Of a DNA stretch of 64,000 nt, positions 1 to 11,450 are shown piece after piece. A program made the position numbers and the translations under genes. Location: NCBI GenBank assembly GCA_965644295.1, contig CBFFRP010000439.1:1-64000 (forward strand). The letters run 5' to 3'. Under the pieces are notes generated by a model that saw only the letters and a program-made list of their open reading frames with translations, made no database searches and was not told where the DNA came from. Positions within the stretch are counted from its first letter, which is position 1. Every line of letters begins with the position of its first letter. This DNA is from Paraphysomonas bandaiensis. Taxonomy: Eukaryota > Chrysophyceae.

Positions 1-25
1 GTACTTCGTTCAGTTACGTATTACT
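1..25 (+). other. Probable leftover nanopore adapter
   Basis: The first 22 bases, before the telomere repeats begin, match from memory the inner part of the Oxford Nanopore ligation adapter (GTACTTCGTTCAGTTACGTA and onward). The next bases diverge slightly and run into CTAACCC. An adapter followed by the C-rich telomere strand is what a read starting at the physical chromosome end would give. It is therefore probably not genomic. Confidence 0.85.
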
Positions 26-1915
26 CTAACCCTAACCCTAACCCTAACCCTAACCCTAACCCTAACCCTAACCCTAACCCTAACCCTAACCCTAACCCTA
101 ACCCTAACCCTAACCCTAACCCTAACCCTAACCCTAACCCTAACCCTAACCCTAACCCTAACCCTAACCCTAACCCTAACCCTAACCCTAACCCTAACCC
201 TAACCCTAACCCTAACCCTAACCCTAACCCTAACCCTAACCCTAACCCTAACCCTAACCCTAACCCTAACCCTAACCCTAACCCTAACCCTAACCCTAAC
301 CCTAACCCTAACCCTAACCCTAACCCTAACCCTAACCCTAACCCTAACCCTAACCCTAACCCTAACCCTAACCCTAACCCTAACCCTAACCCTAACCCTA
401 ACCCTAACCCTAACCCTAACCCTAACCCTAACCCTAACCCTAACCCTAACCCTAACCCTAACCCTAACCCTAACCCTAACCCTAACCCTAACCCTAACCC
501 TAACCCTAACCCTAACCCTAACCCTAACCCTAACCCTAACCCTAACCCTAACCCTAACCCTAACCCTAACCCTAACCCTAACCCTAACCCTAACCCTAAC
601 CCTAACCCTAACCCTAACCCTAACCCTAACCCTAACCCTAACCCTAACCCTAACCCTAACCCTAACCCTAACCCTAACCCTAACCCTAACCCTAACCCTA
701 ACCCTAACCCTAACCCTAACCCTAACCCTAACCCTAACCCTAACCCTAACCCTAACCCTAACCCTAACCCTAACCCTAACCCTAACCCTAACCCTAACCC
801 TAACCCTAACCCTAACCCTAACCCTAACCCTAACCCTAACCCTAACCCTAACCCTAACCCTAACCCTAACCCTAACCCTAACCCTAACCCTAACCCTAAC
901 CCTAACCCTAACCCTAACCCTAACCCTAACCCTAACCCTAACCCTAACCCTAACCCTAACCCTAACCCTAACCCTAACCCTAACCCTAACCCTAACCCTA
1001 ACCCTAACCCTAACCCTAACCCTAACCCTAACCCTAACCCTAACCCTAACCCTAACCCTAACCCTAACCCTAACCCTAACCCTAACCCTAACCCTAACCC
1101 TAACCCTAACCCTAACCCTAACCCTAACCCTAACCCTAACCCTAACCCTAACCCTAACCCTAACCCTAACCCTAACCCTAACCCTAACCCTAACCCTAAC
1201 CCTAACCCTAACCCTAACCCTAACCCTAACCCTAACCCTAACCCTAACCCTAACCCTAACCCTAACCCTAACCCTAACCCTAACCCTAACCCTAACCCTA
1301 ACCCTAACCCTAACCCTAACCCTAACCCTAACCCTAACCCTAACCCTAACCCTAACCCTAACCCTAACCCTAACCCTAACCCTAACCCTAACCCTAACCC
1401 TAACCCTAACCCTAACCCTAACCCTAACCCTAACCCTAACCCTAACCCTAACCCTAACCCTAACCCTAACCCTAACCCTAACCCTAACCCTAACCCTAAC
1501 CCTAACCCTAACCCTAACCCTAACCCTAACCCTAACCCTAACCCTAACCCTAACCCTAACCCTAACCCTAACCCTAACCCTAACCCTAACCCTAACCCTA
1601 ACCCTAACCCTAACCCTAACCCTAACCCTAACCCTAACCCTAACCCTAACCCTAACCCTAACCCTAACCCTAACCCTAACCCTAACCCTAACCCTAACCC
1701 TAACCCTAACCCTAACCCTAACCCTAACCCTAACCCTAACCCTAACCCTAACCCTAACCCTAACCCTAACCCTAACCCTAACCCTAACCCTAACCCTAAC
1801 CCTAACCCTAACCCTAACCCTAACCCTAACCCTAACCCTAACCCTAACCCTAACCCTAACCCTAACCCTAACCCTAACCCTAACCCTAACCCTAACCCTA
1901 ACCCTAACCCTAACC

Positions 1916-1956
<41 letters not shown>

Positions 1957-2148
1957 CCCTAACCCTAACCCTAACCCTAACCCTAACCCTAACCCTAACC
2001 CTAACCCTAACCCTAACCCTAACCCTAACCCTAACCCTAACCCTAACCCTAACCCTAACCCTAACCCTAACCCTAACCCTAACCCTAACCCTAACCCTAA
2101 CCCTAACCCTAACCCTAACCCTAACCCTAACCCTAACCCTAACCCTAA
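26..2148. repeat. Telomere, (CCCTAA)n
   Basis: This is an almost perfect array of about 354 CCCTAA hexamers, with the C-rich strand running 5' to 3' inward, as expected for a left chromosome end. The G-strand unit is TTAGGG. One 7-base unit, CCCTAAA at 1932-1938, breaks the register. The array ends at 2148, followed by TCGATACACATACC. Long open frames across it (Val-Arg or Leu-Gly repeats) are artefacts of the hexamer. Confidence 0.99.
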
Positions 2149-3112
2149 TCGATACACATACCAGGTGCAAGGGAGAAGTGCTTGGGGAGCACGGACTTGT
2201 CCTCTCTGCTAGAAGATTTCTTATTGCTGTTCTTGTAAACAAGATGGTAAGTACCATCATCATTTATAGCATGTATAGTGCCACGCATTTTGGTGACAGT
2301 AATAATTTCATCGCCAACTGAGTAAGTGGTCAAGGGGTCACTATCATGAGATGAAGTCTCCTGCTGAATATCATCTTCATCAGAACTGTCGATTCGTGTG
2401 TTGACCTTTTGTTTGTTCCCTGGGTCCGCTTCTTCAGCATGTCAAAGGTGGTGGGAGGTATAAAATCAATCTCATTGGACCTGTCCTCCTCTAAGTCCCA
2501 CCCTTCTTTCTTCCTACGGGCGTCCAGTCTTGCCTGCTTATGCTGCTCCGCTTTCTTTAACCTCTTAGCTGTCTTGTTCGCTTCCCGCTGGTTATTTCTG
2601 GCTCTGTATACGGCATTCAGAGCACCTTTCTCAACTGTAACTTGCTTTCCATCAGCATCTACTACAACAATACAAGGGGGCTTCATTCTAGCCTTTATAC
2701 TGTGCATAACACAAAAGGTTGAAACAACTTTTCGCAAAACCTGTGTAGATAAACGCTGTTGTACTCGTGGGTTGCATGTTCTAGCTTCAACTTCATACGG
2801 AGATATGCCAGTCCGATCAGATAATTCGTTCTTGAATGGAATAAAAAGCCCGCTTTCAGCAACATAGTCTTGAGCTGAGTCTGACTGAGGAAACAAGTGA
2901 TCCTCCCCTGTATGATATGGCAACGGTGATGTCCCTCCCCACCGAAGAAACGCATAACACGTAGAGGGAAACGAGGTGCCACGAATGGGAGTGTCAAGGG
3001 GAGAAACGGGGGAGTTAAGGGAATCAACACAGCAAAAGGAGCAGCAGCTGCAAAGTCCAAGTACACAACGGTATGAATACCCTTGTTGATGTAGCTTGCA
3101 GATACTAATCAC
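2145..3112 (-). pseudogene. Frame-broken subtelomeric gene ending in the telomere
   Basis: The minus strand carries a 260-codon frame (3112 to 2330) of basic, Lys/Arg-rich sequence. In a second frame there is an acidic linker (SSDEDD region, about 2390) followed by a Tudor/SH3-like segment (VGDEII then INDDGTYHLVY, about 2320-2230). The two frames look like one protein interrupted by a frameshift between about 2450 and 2400. The stop codon of the second frame lies at 2145-2147, inside the innermost CCCTAA repeat. Part of this region (about 2905-3240) recurs at 25105-25359 and 26326-26430, so it is probably a mobile or multicopy subtelomeric gene. The function is unknown. Confidence 0.45.
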
Positions 3113-3132
3113 TTTTTTGTCATATCAGAATC

Positions 3133-3599
3133 ATGTCATTGACCTCACAGCCGATAAGGCAAGATCTACGTTGCAGGGGAGTTGCGTCTTCAAAAGCAGG
3201 AGCAAAACCACAGAGAGGGGATGGCTGCCATGGAACAGTAGCTTGTTGTGGCCTGTGCCAGTCGTGTGATATGCCCCATATATCACCTACTACACCTCAC
3301 AATGTTTCTACTATTATGTCCCATGTAGAACCCACTATGCCTCCTAACATGCCTGCAATGTCTAATGCACCTCATATTGGCATGGTGTCTGTATCTCACG
3401 GGACACCGTCGTCCTCTGAAAGCAATGCATATACGTCGTCTGCTCTACTGCGTTACAGTTAAACAACAACATGCATGATGATAGCAGTTACAAGGAATAT
3501 TTCCGTATGCAGGCGGCTCAAGACCAAGCGGCTCGACTTAAGCGTGCGCTCCAAGATGCCATAAAACTGCAATTACTTCAAATCATGTTTATGAAGTAG
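3133..3599 (+). pseudogene. Frame-broken ORF, possible transposon protein end
   Basis: A Pro/Ser/His-rich frame runs from 3133 to a stop at 3462. Shifted by one base from about 3440, a second frame continues to a TAG at 3597-3599 and encodes a charged, Gln/Ala-rich helix (MQAAQDQAARLKRALQDA). This looks like a C-terminal coiled coil. Its first 100 bases recur at 26327-26430. I infer an inactivated protein of a mobile element. A sequencing indel could also explain the frame break. Confidence 0.35.
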
Positions 3600-4210
3600 C
3601 ATTACACTATATATATGTAGTAAGGGTTAATAAGATATGTATCATGATCATTGGTAATTATAATATTATAACAAGCATCAATTGGGAACAACATGAGTAT
3701 CAGTTAGTAGTACTCTCATAATGTTTTTTTCCCTTTTTTACAACCTGTTACTAACAAGCAAAACTTACAATAACATGTCAAAGTAGTTAATATAAGCATT
3801 TTAATTGATGTTTATGCCTCCAGAAGAATTCTTTTGACATCTCTACTATACGCTAATTTCATATGAAAACCTGGTCAAATCCACTTCCCAGGTTTCATGC
3901 CCAGGTCGACTTTAGATAGATAAATGCAACAAGTTCTCTCATGTAATAATCAGATCTATTATATTCTTGTGTGTCCATCCTGAATTATATTGTCGCGGAT
4001 AGTACTGGTGCCTCTTGTCCTGAAACATCTGATGCCATTTCTACTGTTATTGCTCCCGTCGTGTGTCATCTGAAGCCATGAATGATATTGTCCCAGATGA
4101 AACTGATGCCTAACCCTAACCCTAAACAGAATATTGAAGTTGAATGTCTATATTTGCCCGGTGCTAATATGAGCGTTCTGTTAAACCCAGTTCAGGTCAA
4201 AGCAACTTTT
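3600..4210. other. Subtelomeric spacer with internal telomere-like tract
   Basis: No convincing gene is visible. A short telomere-like run, CCTAACCCTAACCCTAAA, lies at 4109-4126. The rest is AT-rich unique-looking sequence. Confidence 0.5.
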
Positions 4211-5210
4211 TTAAGAAGTCCACTTTTTCATCTTCATGAAACGGATCACTATACTTTGTCTAAGTCGTTCTAGAAAACGTTTTATGATCTTTTGAGGGGG
4301 GTTTTGCCCCGTCCTGGGAAGGGTTAATAAGGTACTACATACTATTATTACAGTGTAATATCTGTCACATAAATATAATATATAATCCCAGACACAACTG
4401 CATCGCACAATTTTGATAGCAGGATTTAAATATGTATCAATTGCGTTGTCACCGTCGCTTTCCAGGTATGCGGCTTCTACAAATTGTCCCCAAGAGGTGA
4501 AGCCATTCTTTGGACGCGCATGAGAGTATTTTGACCGCTCTCTCCATGGGGTACGTCCACTGAAACACAACAGCTAGTTTGGTACTGGTTAGAGTTTGGC
4601 TGTTGATATATACATGTGGCATTAGAGAGGGATGGCCCTTTACTATATGGTATAATGAATCAGACACTCTTCACGACCTATTGCAAAATAAAACTCAAAC
4701 GCTTCAGACTTACAAGCCCTTCCATTTTTCGGTGCACTTGGGTGGATACTGTGTTCAGTGGATTTACAACTCCATATATGAATCCCACTAGGCGATCCAT
4801 GTTCTCCGCACTATACTGTGCGACTGTGCGACATAGTCGCGACACCATTGCACAGCTGCCCTGTAAACAGCCGGAACCAATCCACCGTCTGGACGAAGTT
4901 TTCTTTGGTCAAATAAAAATAAATAAATCGAAAGGTTGTTGTAGCAACAATCTGGAAAGAAAACCACTGTATCGACACATGTCTGGCCCTCAAATGCCTT
5001 CCCCACAAATTATTTATTCCCCCATAGGTCAGAGGGTGATATTTTAAAGTCAATCACCGTGGGCGTGACAGGTGAGAGTCTGATTAAAATGTCGCCAGTC
5101 TCTCCCACTAAAGCGGCACCATGCAAGATATTCTTCAGCGGCACGTAGTCGCTGTCGACAGGCATCAAGAGTCCATACGAATTAATTAACCCTAATTGTT
5201 CAAATAGCAA
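4211..5210 (-). pseudogene. Possible CACTA-type transposase relic
   Basis: Several short minus-strand frames follow one another here. One contains FQWTYPMERAVKIL (about 4570-4530), and another, overlapping it, continues with NGFTSWGQFVEAAYLESDGD (about 4500-4440). This combination resembles the C-terminal region next to CACTA/EnSpm transposases, where a FRWMYPFER-like motif is typical. A further fragment at 5210-5010 (MPVDSDYVPLKNILHG) may belong to the same decayed gene. The frames are broken repeatedly, so nothing functional remains. The family assignment rests on memory of the motif only. Confidence 0.3.
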
Positions 5211-5225
5211 AACTCAACAACACTA

Positions 5226-5240
5226 CCCTAACCCTAATCG
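5226..5240. repeat. Internal telomere-like sequence
   Basis: The sequence CCCTAACCCTAATCG occurs here, 3 kb inside the telomere. It shares the string CCCTAATCGA with the telomere/subtelomere junction at 2143-2152, which suggests a former chromosome end or a recombination trace. Confidence 0.6.
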
Positions 5241-5416
5241 AAAAAATTTGAAAAGTTCAGGTCGAAATACATTTCTAAAACAATGTTACCATATATACAA
5301 CAATATTTGCACAGAGATCATTGCAATAGTCAAATATATACACCCAAACATATGTATGCACTTAATACTAGAAAAGGGGGACACAATTCGAAAGTTGTCA
5401 GACAATTATAAACACA

Positions 5417-6541
5417 CTACCCCCCCTCTGATCGAAGCAACCGAAAAAATTGTTCCTCTATGAAATCCACTTCCACTTCTCTTCTTAAAGCTGCGGTACG
5501 CAATCGATCCACAGCCTCATCCTACAGAACCCAAATGACGAAATACACTTTAGGGTACTTCAAGCTCATAGCTGGCGACACTCACCTGTAATGTTGGCAA
5601 CAAAAAATGCTCAACGATGGCACTCTCCATATGGCTCTGAAGCACGTGACTAGTCCTCTCTTCTATTCTATCCATCAGGCCGACAAGTCGGCCTGCTACC
5701 TGACGGACCATCACTCCCTTGACAAACCGCGCCACCATGACCGACTGGAAATTAGTGAGCATGCACATCATAACGTGCATCAGCAGTAGACGACGAGCAA
5801 CAGTCCTTTTACAGCACTCTGCAAACACCATTACAATAAATACAAGTGCAAGTTGACTACAATCAATTTTCTCACCTGCTATCGCATGCTTCTCTCTGTT
5901 TCTCGTGGCGGCATTATCAGCGGCTGTACATTCTCTGTGTGCATCTGTAGCAATCGCTGTGTACTCATTTCTCAGGAATCCGGCAAGCAGCTGTCGCAGT
6001 GTATAATCACACTTTTCTTCCATCACACACTCTGAAACCGTCTGCGGAATAAGCGCATCCAGAAGCTCTGTGAGCACTCATATAACTCAACTCATATGCA
6101 GCAGTAACATTCAGATAACTGACCCTTCTCGATAGCATCCAGCAGCTGTCGCACCTGTCGCTGGTCCATATGGTGTTGAACGATGCTGTTAACACACTGC
6201 ACTCATATCTCAATCAGATCATGCGGTGACTGCCTGTCCCTCTCACCTCCTTCGCAACAGACACAGCTGTGGCCTGAGACACCTCTGTGCATATCTCCTC
6301 TATGAGGGACAGCAGCGGGTTGGAGTCGGGAGCTCGCTGTCTGTGTATAGTCAGGAGCAGCACTCATATGTATGGTATGTACCTACCGGATCTGTATGTA
6401 GGAGTCCACGAGATCCCTCAGAGCCTCCTCTGCTACACCGCACACGCTCTCCGACACCACATCCTCACACAGCAACACACACAGACTATCAGCAGCAGAT
6501 ATATCAGTGTGTGAAACATCCATTAATTCGTCCATCAACAT
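5417..6541 (-). CDS. Uncharacterised helical protein, 283 residues, six exons
   Basis: I do not recognise this protein. The exons are 6541-6387, 6340-6247, 6196-6124, 6067-5876, 5818-5586 and 5521-5417. All introns are GT-AG and about 45-65 bp, and the joined exons total 852 bases in one frame ending TAG. The product is almost entirely helical, with many Val/Ala/Leu and Glu/Arg residues. It contains repeated-looking stretches such as QLLDAIEK and ELLDALIP (about residues 100-115) and a hydrophobic Met-rich helix (LLLMHVMMCMLTNF, about residue 185). There is no signal peptide and no clear catalytic motif. The start at 6541 is the first Met in the open part of the first exon; a further 5' exon near 6720 is possible. 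It is head to head with the PH gene starting at 6982. Confidence 0.75.
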
Positions 6542-6699
6542 GAGCCGACACTCGCAATGACAGCGATAACGATCTCTACAATGAGGACTAGCTGGCTGCG
6601 CTGCGGATAGCATACAGCTACAGCTCGTGCAGAGTATGCATACACAAGTATACGGCATCCGTATCACTCTCACACCATCGTATAACTCCCTCCTACACT

Positions 6700-6900
6700 G
6701 CTGTATAACTTACGAAATCATCATCAGCAGGTTGATACTGACAGTTGGGTAGAGAGTTGTATGCGGTATGTACATGTACATATACCTACTCTGCTTAGTA
6801 TACATGTACTGCTGTGTGTGTACTGCTATACCGTATAGGGTTGTGTGTATAGGGTGGGTATACAGCATACGGCAAGTCTCAGATCTTCACAGATAGCACA
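6700..6900. promoter_or_regulatory. Putative shared promoter region with GTAC/TATACCGTATA motifs
   Basis: The spacer between the divergent starts at 6541 and 6982 contains a GTACATGTACATATACC run (about 6770-6787), GTATACATGTACTG (about 6808-6821), and the palindrome-like TATACCGTATA at 6827-6837. Similar motifs occur in the other divergent spacers. A regulatory role is inferred from recurrence only. Confidence 0.4.
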
Positions 6901-6981
6901 CCGTCCCAGTAACTAGAAATTAAGTGCCCCTCTATCTGTATTCCACCCGCATGATCGCAGTTTCTATTGAGCATTGATCGT

Positions 6982-9895
6982 ATGATGAGTTCTGAGGAGT
7001 CTGTGTCGGAGTATGTCGCGTACTATGAGTCTCATATAGGGCACTACATGCCCATCATTGCAGGTGATCTCACATACACGCATACATGTAGAGAGACTGA
7101 CCCTCTTGTCAGTGTATAATGAGGATGGTACGAAGGAGTTCAGAGAGATGCGGAGAGATGATATAATGAGGATAGCGGATGGTGGTGGCTTCACGGGGGG
7201 CTGGTTGTTTAAGAGGGGGCAGAGCGTTAGAGAGTCATGGCAGAAGCGCTATATGATTGTCAGGTAAGCTCGTTGCATTTATTTTCTTCAGTAACGGCAG
7301 TGGCAGGGGCTCTTATATATTTTACTTTCATAACCCTCAGAATGAAAGACCAGTTGGAGTAATTCCGTTGGAAAACTGTGTTGCAATTTCCCCACCTGGA
7401 GGTTATTAATGAACCACTTGCGATATTATATATAGTTTTATGTAGTAATGTTAGGTGGACGGAGCTTTACAGAGCAACGACTCTTTCGTGCGAACGAGGG
7501 CTTTGAGTTTGAGATCCGACACCCTTCTAGACGCAGTGTGCAGCTACACGCAGTGAGCGAAGAAGAGCGCGATTCGTGGATGAAAATAGTAGAGGAAAGG
7601 TCTGGCCGAGTCGATGGGGTTCCAGTTCAAGACTCTCACTCCTTTCTTTCTCGATCCGCTGTTACTATCATTGCAAAGGAAGTTTCTCGATCAGCTGGGA
7701 GTGGCATGGAAAACGTGGCTGTGACCCCTACACGCATCCCAAGGAATGCAACAATGCGGAGTCATAGAGGTGACGAGAAAGTAGGCCATACCCTGTCGGG
7801 AATGCCCTTTGCCCCTCCTCCTCCCCCTTCTCAGTACGGGGCAGGATTTGGAGTAATGGCAGAAGAGAGAGAAGGATTGCCCCCCAGCACTGTGCCAGAT
7901 GGTACAGGGGGCGAAAAACGAGTACGAATTGAGGATGCTATCAGAGAATCTCAGGGAAAAGACGAAGAGGTTCGAAGGCAAGGGGCAGCAGAGAGACATA
8001 TGCTCGAAAGAGACCTTCAAGAAAAGATGAGGATTCAGCAAGAGGGACGAAAGAGAGAAGCCATTGCCAGAGAGAGGTGAGCGGTGTATTTATTTGAGAG
8101 ACGCCAGCGTCTGGTGATGTTTACTTTTGAAATATTTATTACGTGTGTTCGTAGGGGGATGTCTCGTCAACGTGTAGAAGCTGCACGGTCCATGGAGTCG
8201 AAAAATCCGATGACTCTCGCGGAACTCTTTCGGCTGTTACTTTTTTTTGTGAACGAAGAGTTAGTTGAGGAGCCGTTGCCTGATACACCGCTCCAATTCC
8301 CGCATCTAAAGGGTGAATGGGCGGAGAACATGCTTTCTACAGTGTATAGGAGATACTGTCGATCTTCGGGATATATGTCGCTTGAGGAATTCGTAGAGTT
8401 TATGGAAGACAGTGCAGTGTTGCAAACTCACGTCCCACATGATGAGAATGATGAGCCTCTCACAGAGTTTCAAGCACAACTTGATCCTGTCAGACTGCTC
8501 ACCACTGTTCCCAGGAACCTGGGCTATTCCATGTAAGTAGTGTTGTGGATTACATTGCTGTGGTGTTTATCACTTTGCTGTCCCGCTTTCGGCAATAGGG
8601 AAATGGAGAATGAATTGGCAGGGGGTGGTACTGTCGCATCAGATAACTTTCGCCTAAACTTCGCCCAATTCTACCAGCTGCTGATGAGGATAGCACATGT
8701 GGTTTACGGAGATCTATATGCGCAAGATGCTTCCCACGCCCTCAACAAACTATTGCAGGAAACTATCCTCCCTCTTTACGGGTGGTGCAAGGGACACTCT
8801 AAAAGAGGTGCCATGGACCCCCTGGTGACAGAAGAGCGCATAGTACTTCTGCTGTCGCTATACGCCCCCAACTTATGGAAGGTGTTTCTCATGTATTGCC
8901 AGGATCACCAAGCGAAGGTTTTGATTCTTCCCTACTTTGTGGTAACCTGTAGTTGACATGCTGTACTCTAGGTTCCGGAGCTGAACCTTGCTTTCCCCGA
9001 CTCAGCGAAAGGTTCAGAGAGGTAAACGTACCCAATCTGACGTACTAGTATATAAACTATTTCTACAGAGTACTTTTTGGAGTACCATACGGTGCCCCCT
9101 TTAACCGAAAGAAGACTGACGGGACGGAGGACGTGGGCTACTTCATGACTGAGACAGCATGTATTAGGTTTTGTCAGGATTATGGCCTCACTCCGCACCT
9201 TGTAACGAGGGGTCAACTCAAGGAAACACTACAAGGTCTCAATAGAGTGAAGTCGCTGTTCTCTCAGCGGAAGGCAAAAGAACAACACCCCCCTACCGTT
9301 TTTTACCAGAAGACCCATACAACCCTTGTCAGGGAGGCAACTTCGCAAACGTCAGCTTATTACTTTTTCATGGCACTTTTTTTCTAAATACTTTCTCGTG
9401 TGCAGATTTCATCAGTCTGTATACGAACCAATGCATTTCAGTGGCGCAGAACAATCTAGAGAAGTCGTTAGTGAGCGTTGTATGGGCGGCATGGGGAAGG
9501 TAATGGTGTGAATAGCTTCACATTACGCTAATAGCTCAGTGCAGAGAGTTAATCACATGCCTATGAGGCTATCCAATCCTGCGGCTGTGGTGAAAGAACA
9601 CGGCGGTCTAGGTAATGAAAATAGCCACTTTGCTTTCTGGTTGAGATATGGTGTTAAAATCAGGGTTTTCTGAGTTTGTTGAGCTAATCGCACGAATAGC
9701 TGTGGATGGAATGCAGGCGGAGTCTTACCATGTCCTCTTCCCAACGCCATTTTCGAAGGTGCCGATTTGTCTGGTTCTAACCCCTGTCATCCATAACATT
9801 TTGGGATGTAGGTACTTGCGATATTGACTGTGTGGGGGGTTGCTGATCTACGCAAAATCGAGGAAGTTCGTCTTATTCGCTCAGAGAACATGTAG
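6982..9895 (+). CDS. PH-domain protein with two EF-hand-like helical segments, 792 residues
   Basis: Twelve exons join without a frame break (2379 bases): 6982-7063, 7092-7263, 7292-7401, 7473-8076, 8155-8532, 8599-8941, 8972-9021, 9069-9350, 9406-9499, 9545-9611, 9646-9758 and 9812-9895. Residues about 70-190 form a PH domain: GWLFKRGQSVRESWQKRYMI opens it and ERDSWMKIVEE closes it with the typical Trp in the last helix. PH domains bind phosphoinositides or proteins at membranes. Next come a Pro-rich linker (about residue 240) and a charged coiled coil (about 290-330). The C-terminal half contains two similar segments, FAQFYQLLMRIAHVVYGDL and FSEFVELIARIAVDG, which resemble the helix motif of EF-hand-like cytoskeletal and flagellar proteins. 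Four introns are only 28, 28, 30 and 34 bp. The function is unknown; a membrane-linked scaffold is an inference. Confidence 0.88.
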
Positions 9896-11173
9896 ACCTG
9901 AGATGTAATGCATTTAGCGAGATCGTACATTTATGTGATATATTTTTGACCACTTGAGGCCCTTCACGTACTACAAATGGTTCACACTGGATCAGATATT
10001 AACAGTACGAAATCAATTTTCTTCTGCACTTGACAAGAATAATGTCCTAGGGTCGTGGTCGGTTCGGCGGGGTGTCACGGATGTTGAGTTTTACTTCTTT
10101 GTGAGCAACTAAACCTGTATTTAAAGGTATTTGAATTATGACCGTTGGTTAGTTAGTTTAAGAATACTTAAATCTGTAGTACATAAGTGAATATTAGGAT
10201 TCAGCTTTATACAAGATTGTATCTGTGAGTTATAATGTTCAATGAAATATTATATCATGAACTGAATTAGAGAGAGTATCTGTTGAAAATACATGATCGT
10301 CATCATAACGTCGTCATTATCAGTTACACTTCTAACTATTCCGTTGTGCATGATAGTTATGTTTTATATTGTTATTCATGATTCTCACTCTATTGTGTTC
10401 ATTACTTGTAGTAATCACAACATTGTTTTACTATTACTAAGACCAATTCTTCATTTGTCAATGATATACAATTACCATTATCCCTAAAAGGAAAAAGTGG
10501 CTGCCATATTATTCATTAGTCATCCTCCAAATTCTGGAATAGTGCTTAAAAATTTCATATTTTACAGATCCATGGATGGAATGGAAAAGTATCAATGGTG
10601 ATGTATATTATTTATTACGCTTTTTATTATTATTATTCTCGTTCAGTGGCCAATGGCCCCAATTACACCCAAAAAAACTATACAAGCATATTGCAAATAT
10701 GCATTTCCAACTAGAAAATATACATTCATAAAAATGTGTTTTCCTCAACAAGTTTGTAAAAGCGTTTACTTACACAAATAATTATACAATTGTAAAGAAC
10801 AATGATAATCAAAAGTGATGGCAGTGTGTAATTTACGGAGTCTGCTTCCGAATGGATTTGGAAAATCCTCCCTGTATCATTTTTGTTTGTTGAGCAATGC
10901 TCGTCTAGCGCAAATAGCGAGGCTAAAATACGGGGAACGATATATGAGAACTGACAGACAATATGTGCAAAAGAGCGGCTAGACTTCTTCAACTGAATTT
11001 AACAATTGGTGTTAATGCTCCCGACAGCAATCATGTTGACGAAAGTGAAGGAACTGACTTTTCACAATATGTACTGAAGAGATCCGAATTCACAGCAAAC
11101 CGAAATTTCCACTTAGTACCTATGATTCCAACTACTACAGCTTGCTTCATGTCGAAGCGCAATCTAAGGTAGT
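9896..11173. other. Spacer with no visible gene
   Basis: AT-rich sequence follows the stop of the PH gene. The short ORFs have no protein-like composition. I see no RNA gene and no clear element before the dispersed repeat beginning near 11174. Confidence 0.5.
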
Positions 11174-11450
11174 GCCCCTTGTACCACACAAGCATTAGGC
11201 TATGAGTGGGCAGAAAAATATCTGCTGATATATTATATATAATATATATAATATGCCTGTGTATTTTCGTCAAGTGGCACTTATATTAGTGTCCCTTGTA
11301 CCACACATGTATTTGGCTATGAGTGGTCAGAAAACTATTCGATATGCTGACTATATATGCGGCTCACGATAGTTTCCCGGAGAAATATCTCCGGTACTTA
11401 TCCCCCAGAACACCACAAAAAGGTGCAAGTCCGACTTTGTTGAGGGCACC
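11174..11450 (-). repeat. Dispersed 510-bp repeat, two partial copies
   Basis: Two adjacent fragments of the same family lie at about 11174-11235 and 11288-11450. Both contain the string CCTTGTACCACACA followed by GGCTATGAGTGG, and the second runs on to TATCCCCCAGAACACCAC and the family end CTTTGTTGAGGG. The complete copy at 21135-21644 lies in the opposite orientation. Confidence 0.8.

Noticed and set aside
10-2263. Long ORFs of Val-Arg or Leu-Gly repeats on the minus strand
   Set aside because: They are translations of the telomere hexamer and have no independent coding evidence.
10293-10487. Hydrophobic 64-codon ORF
   Set aside because: It reflects AT-rich, pyrimidine-rich sequence; no start context, partner exons or motif.
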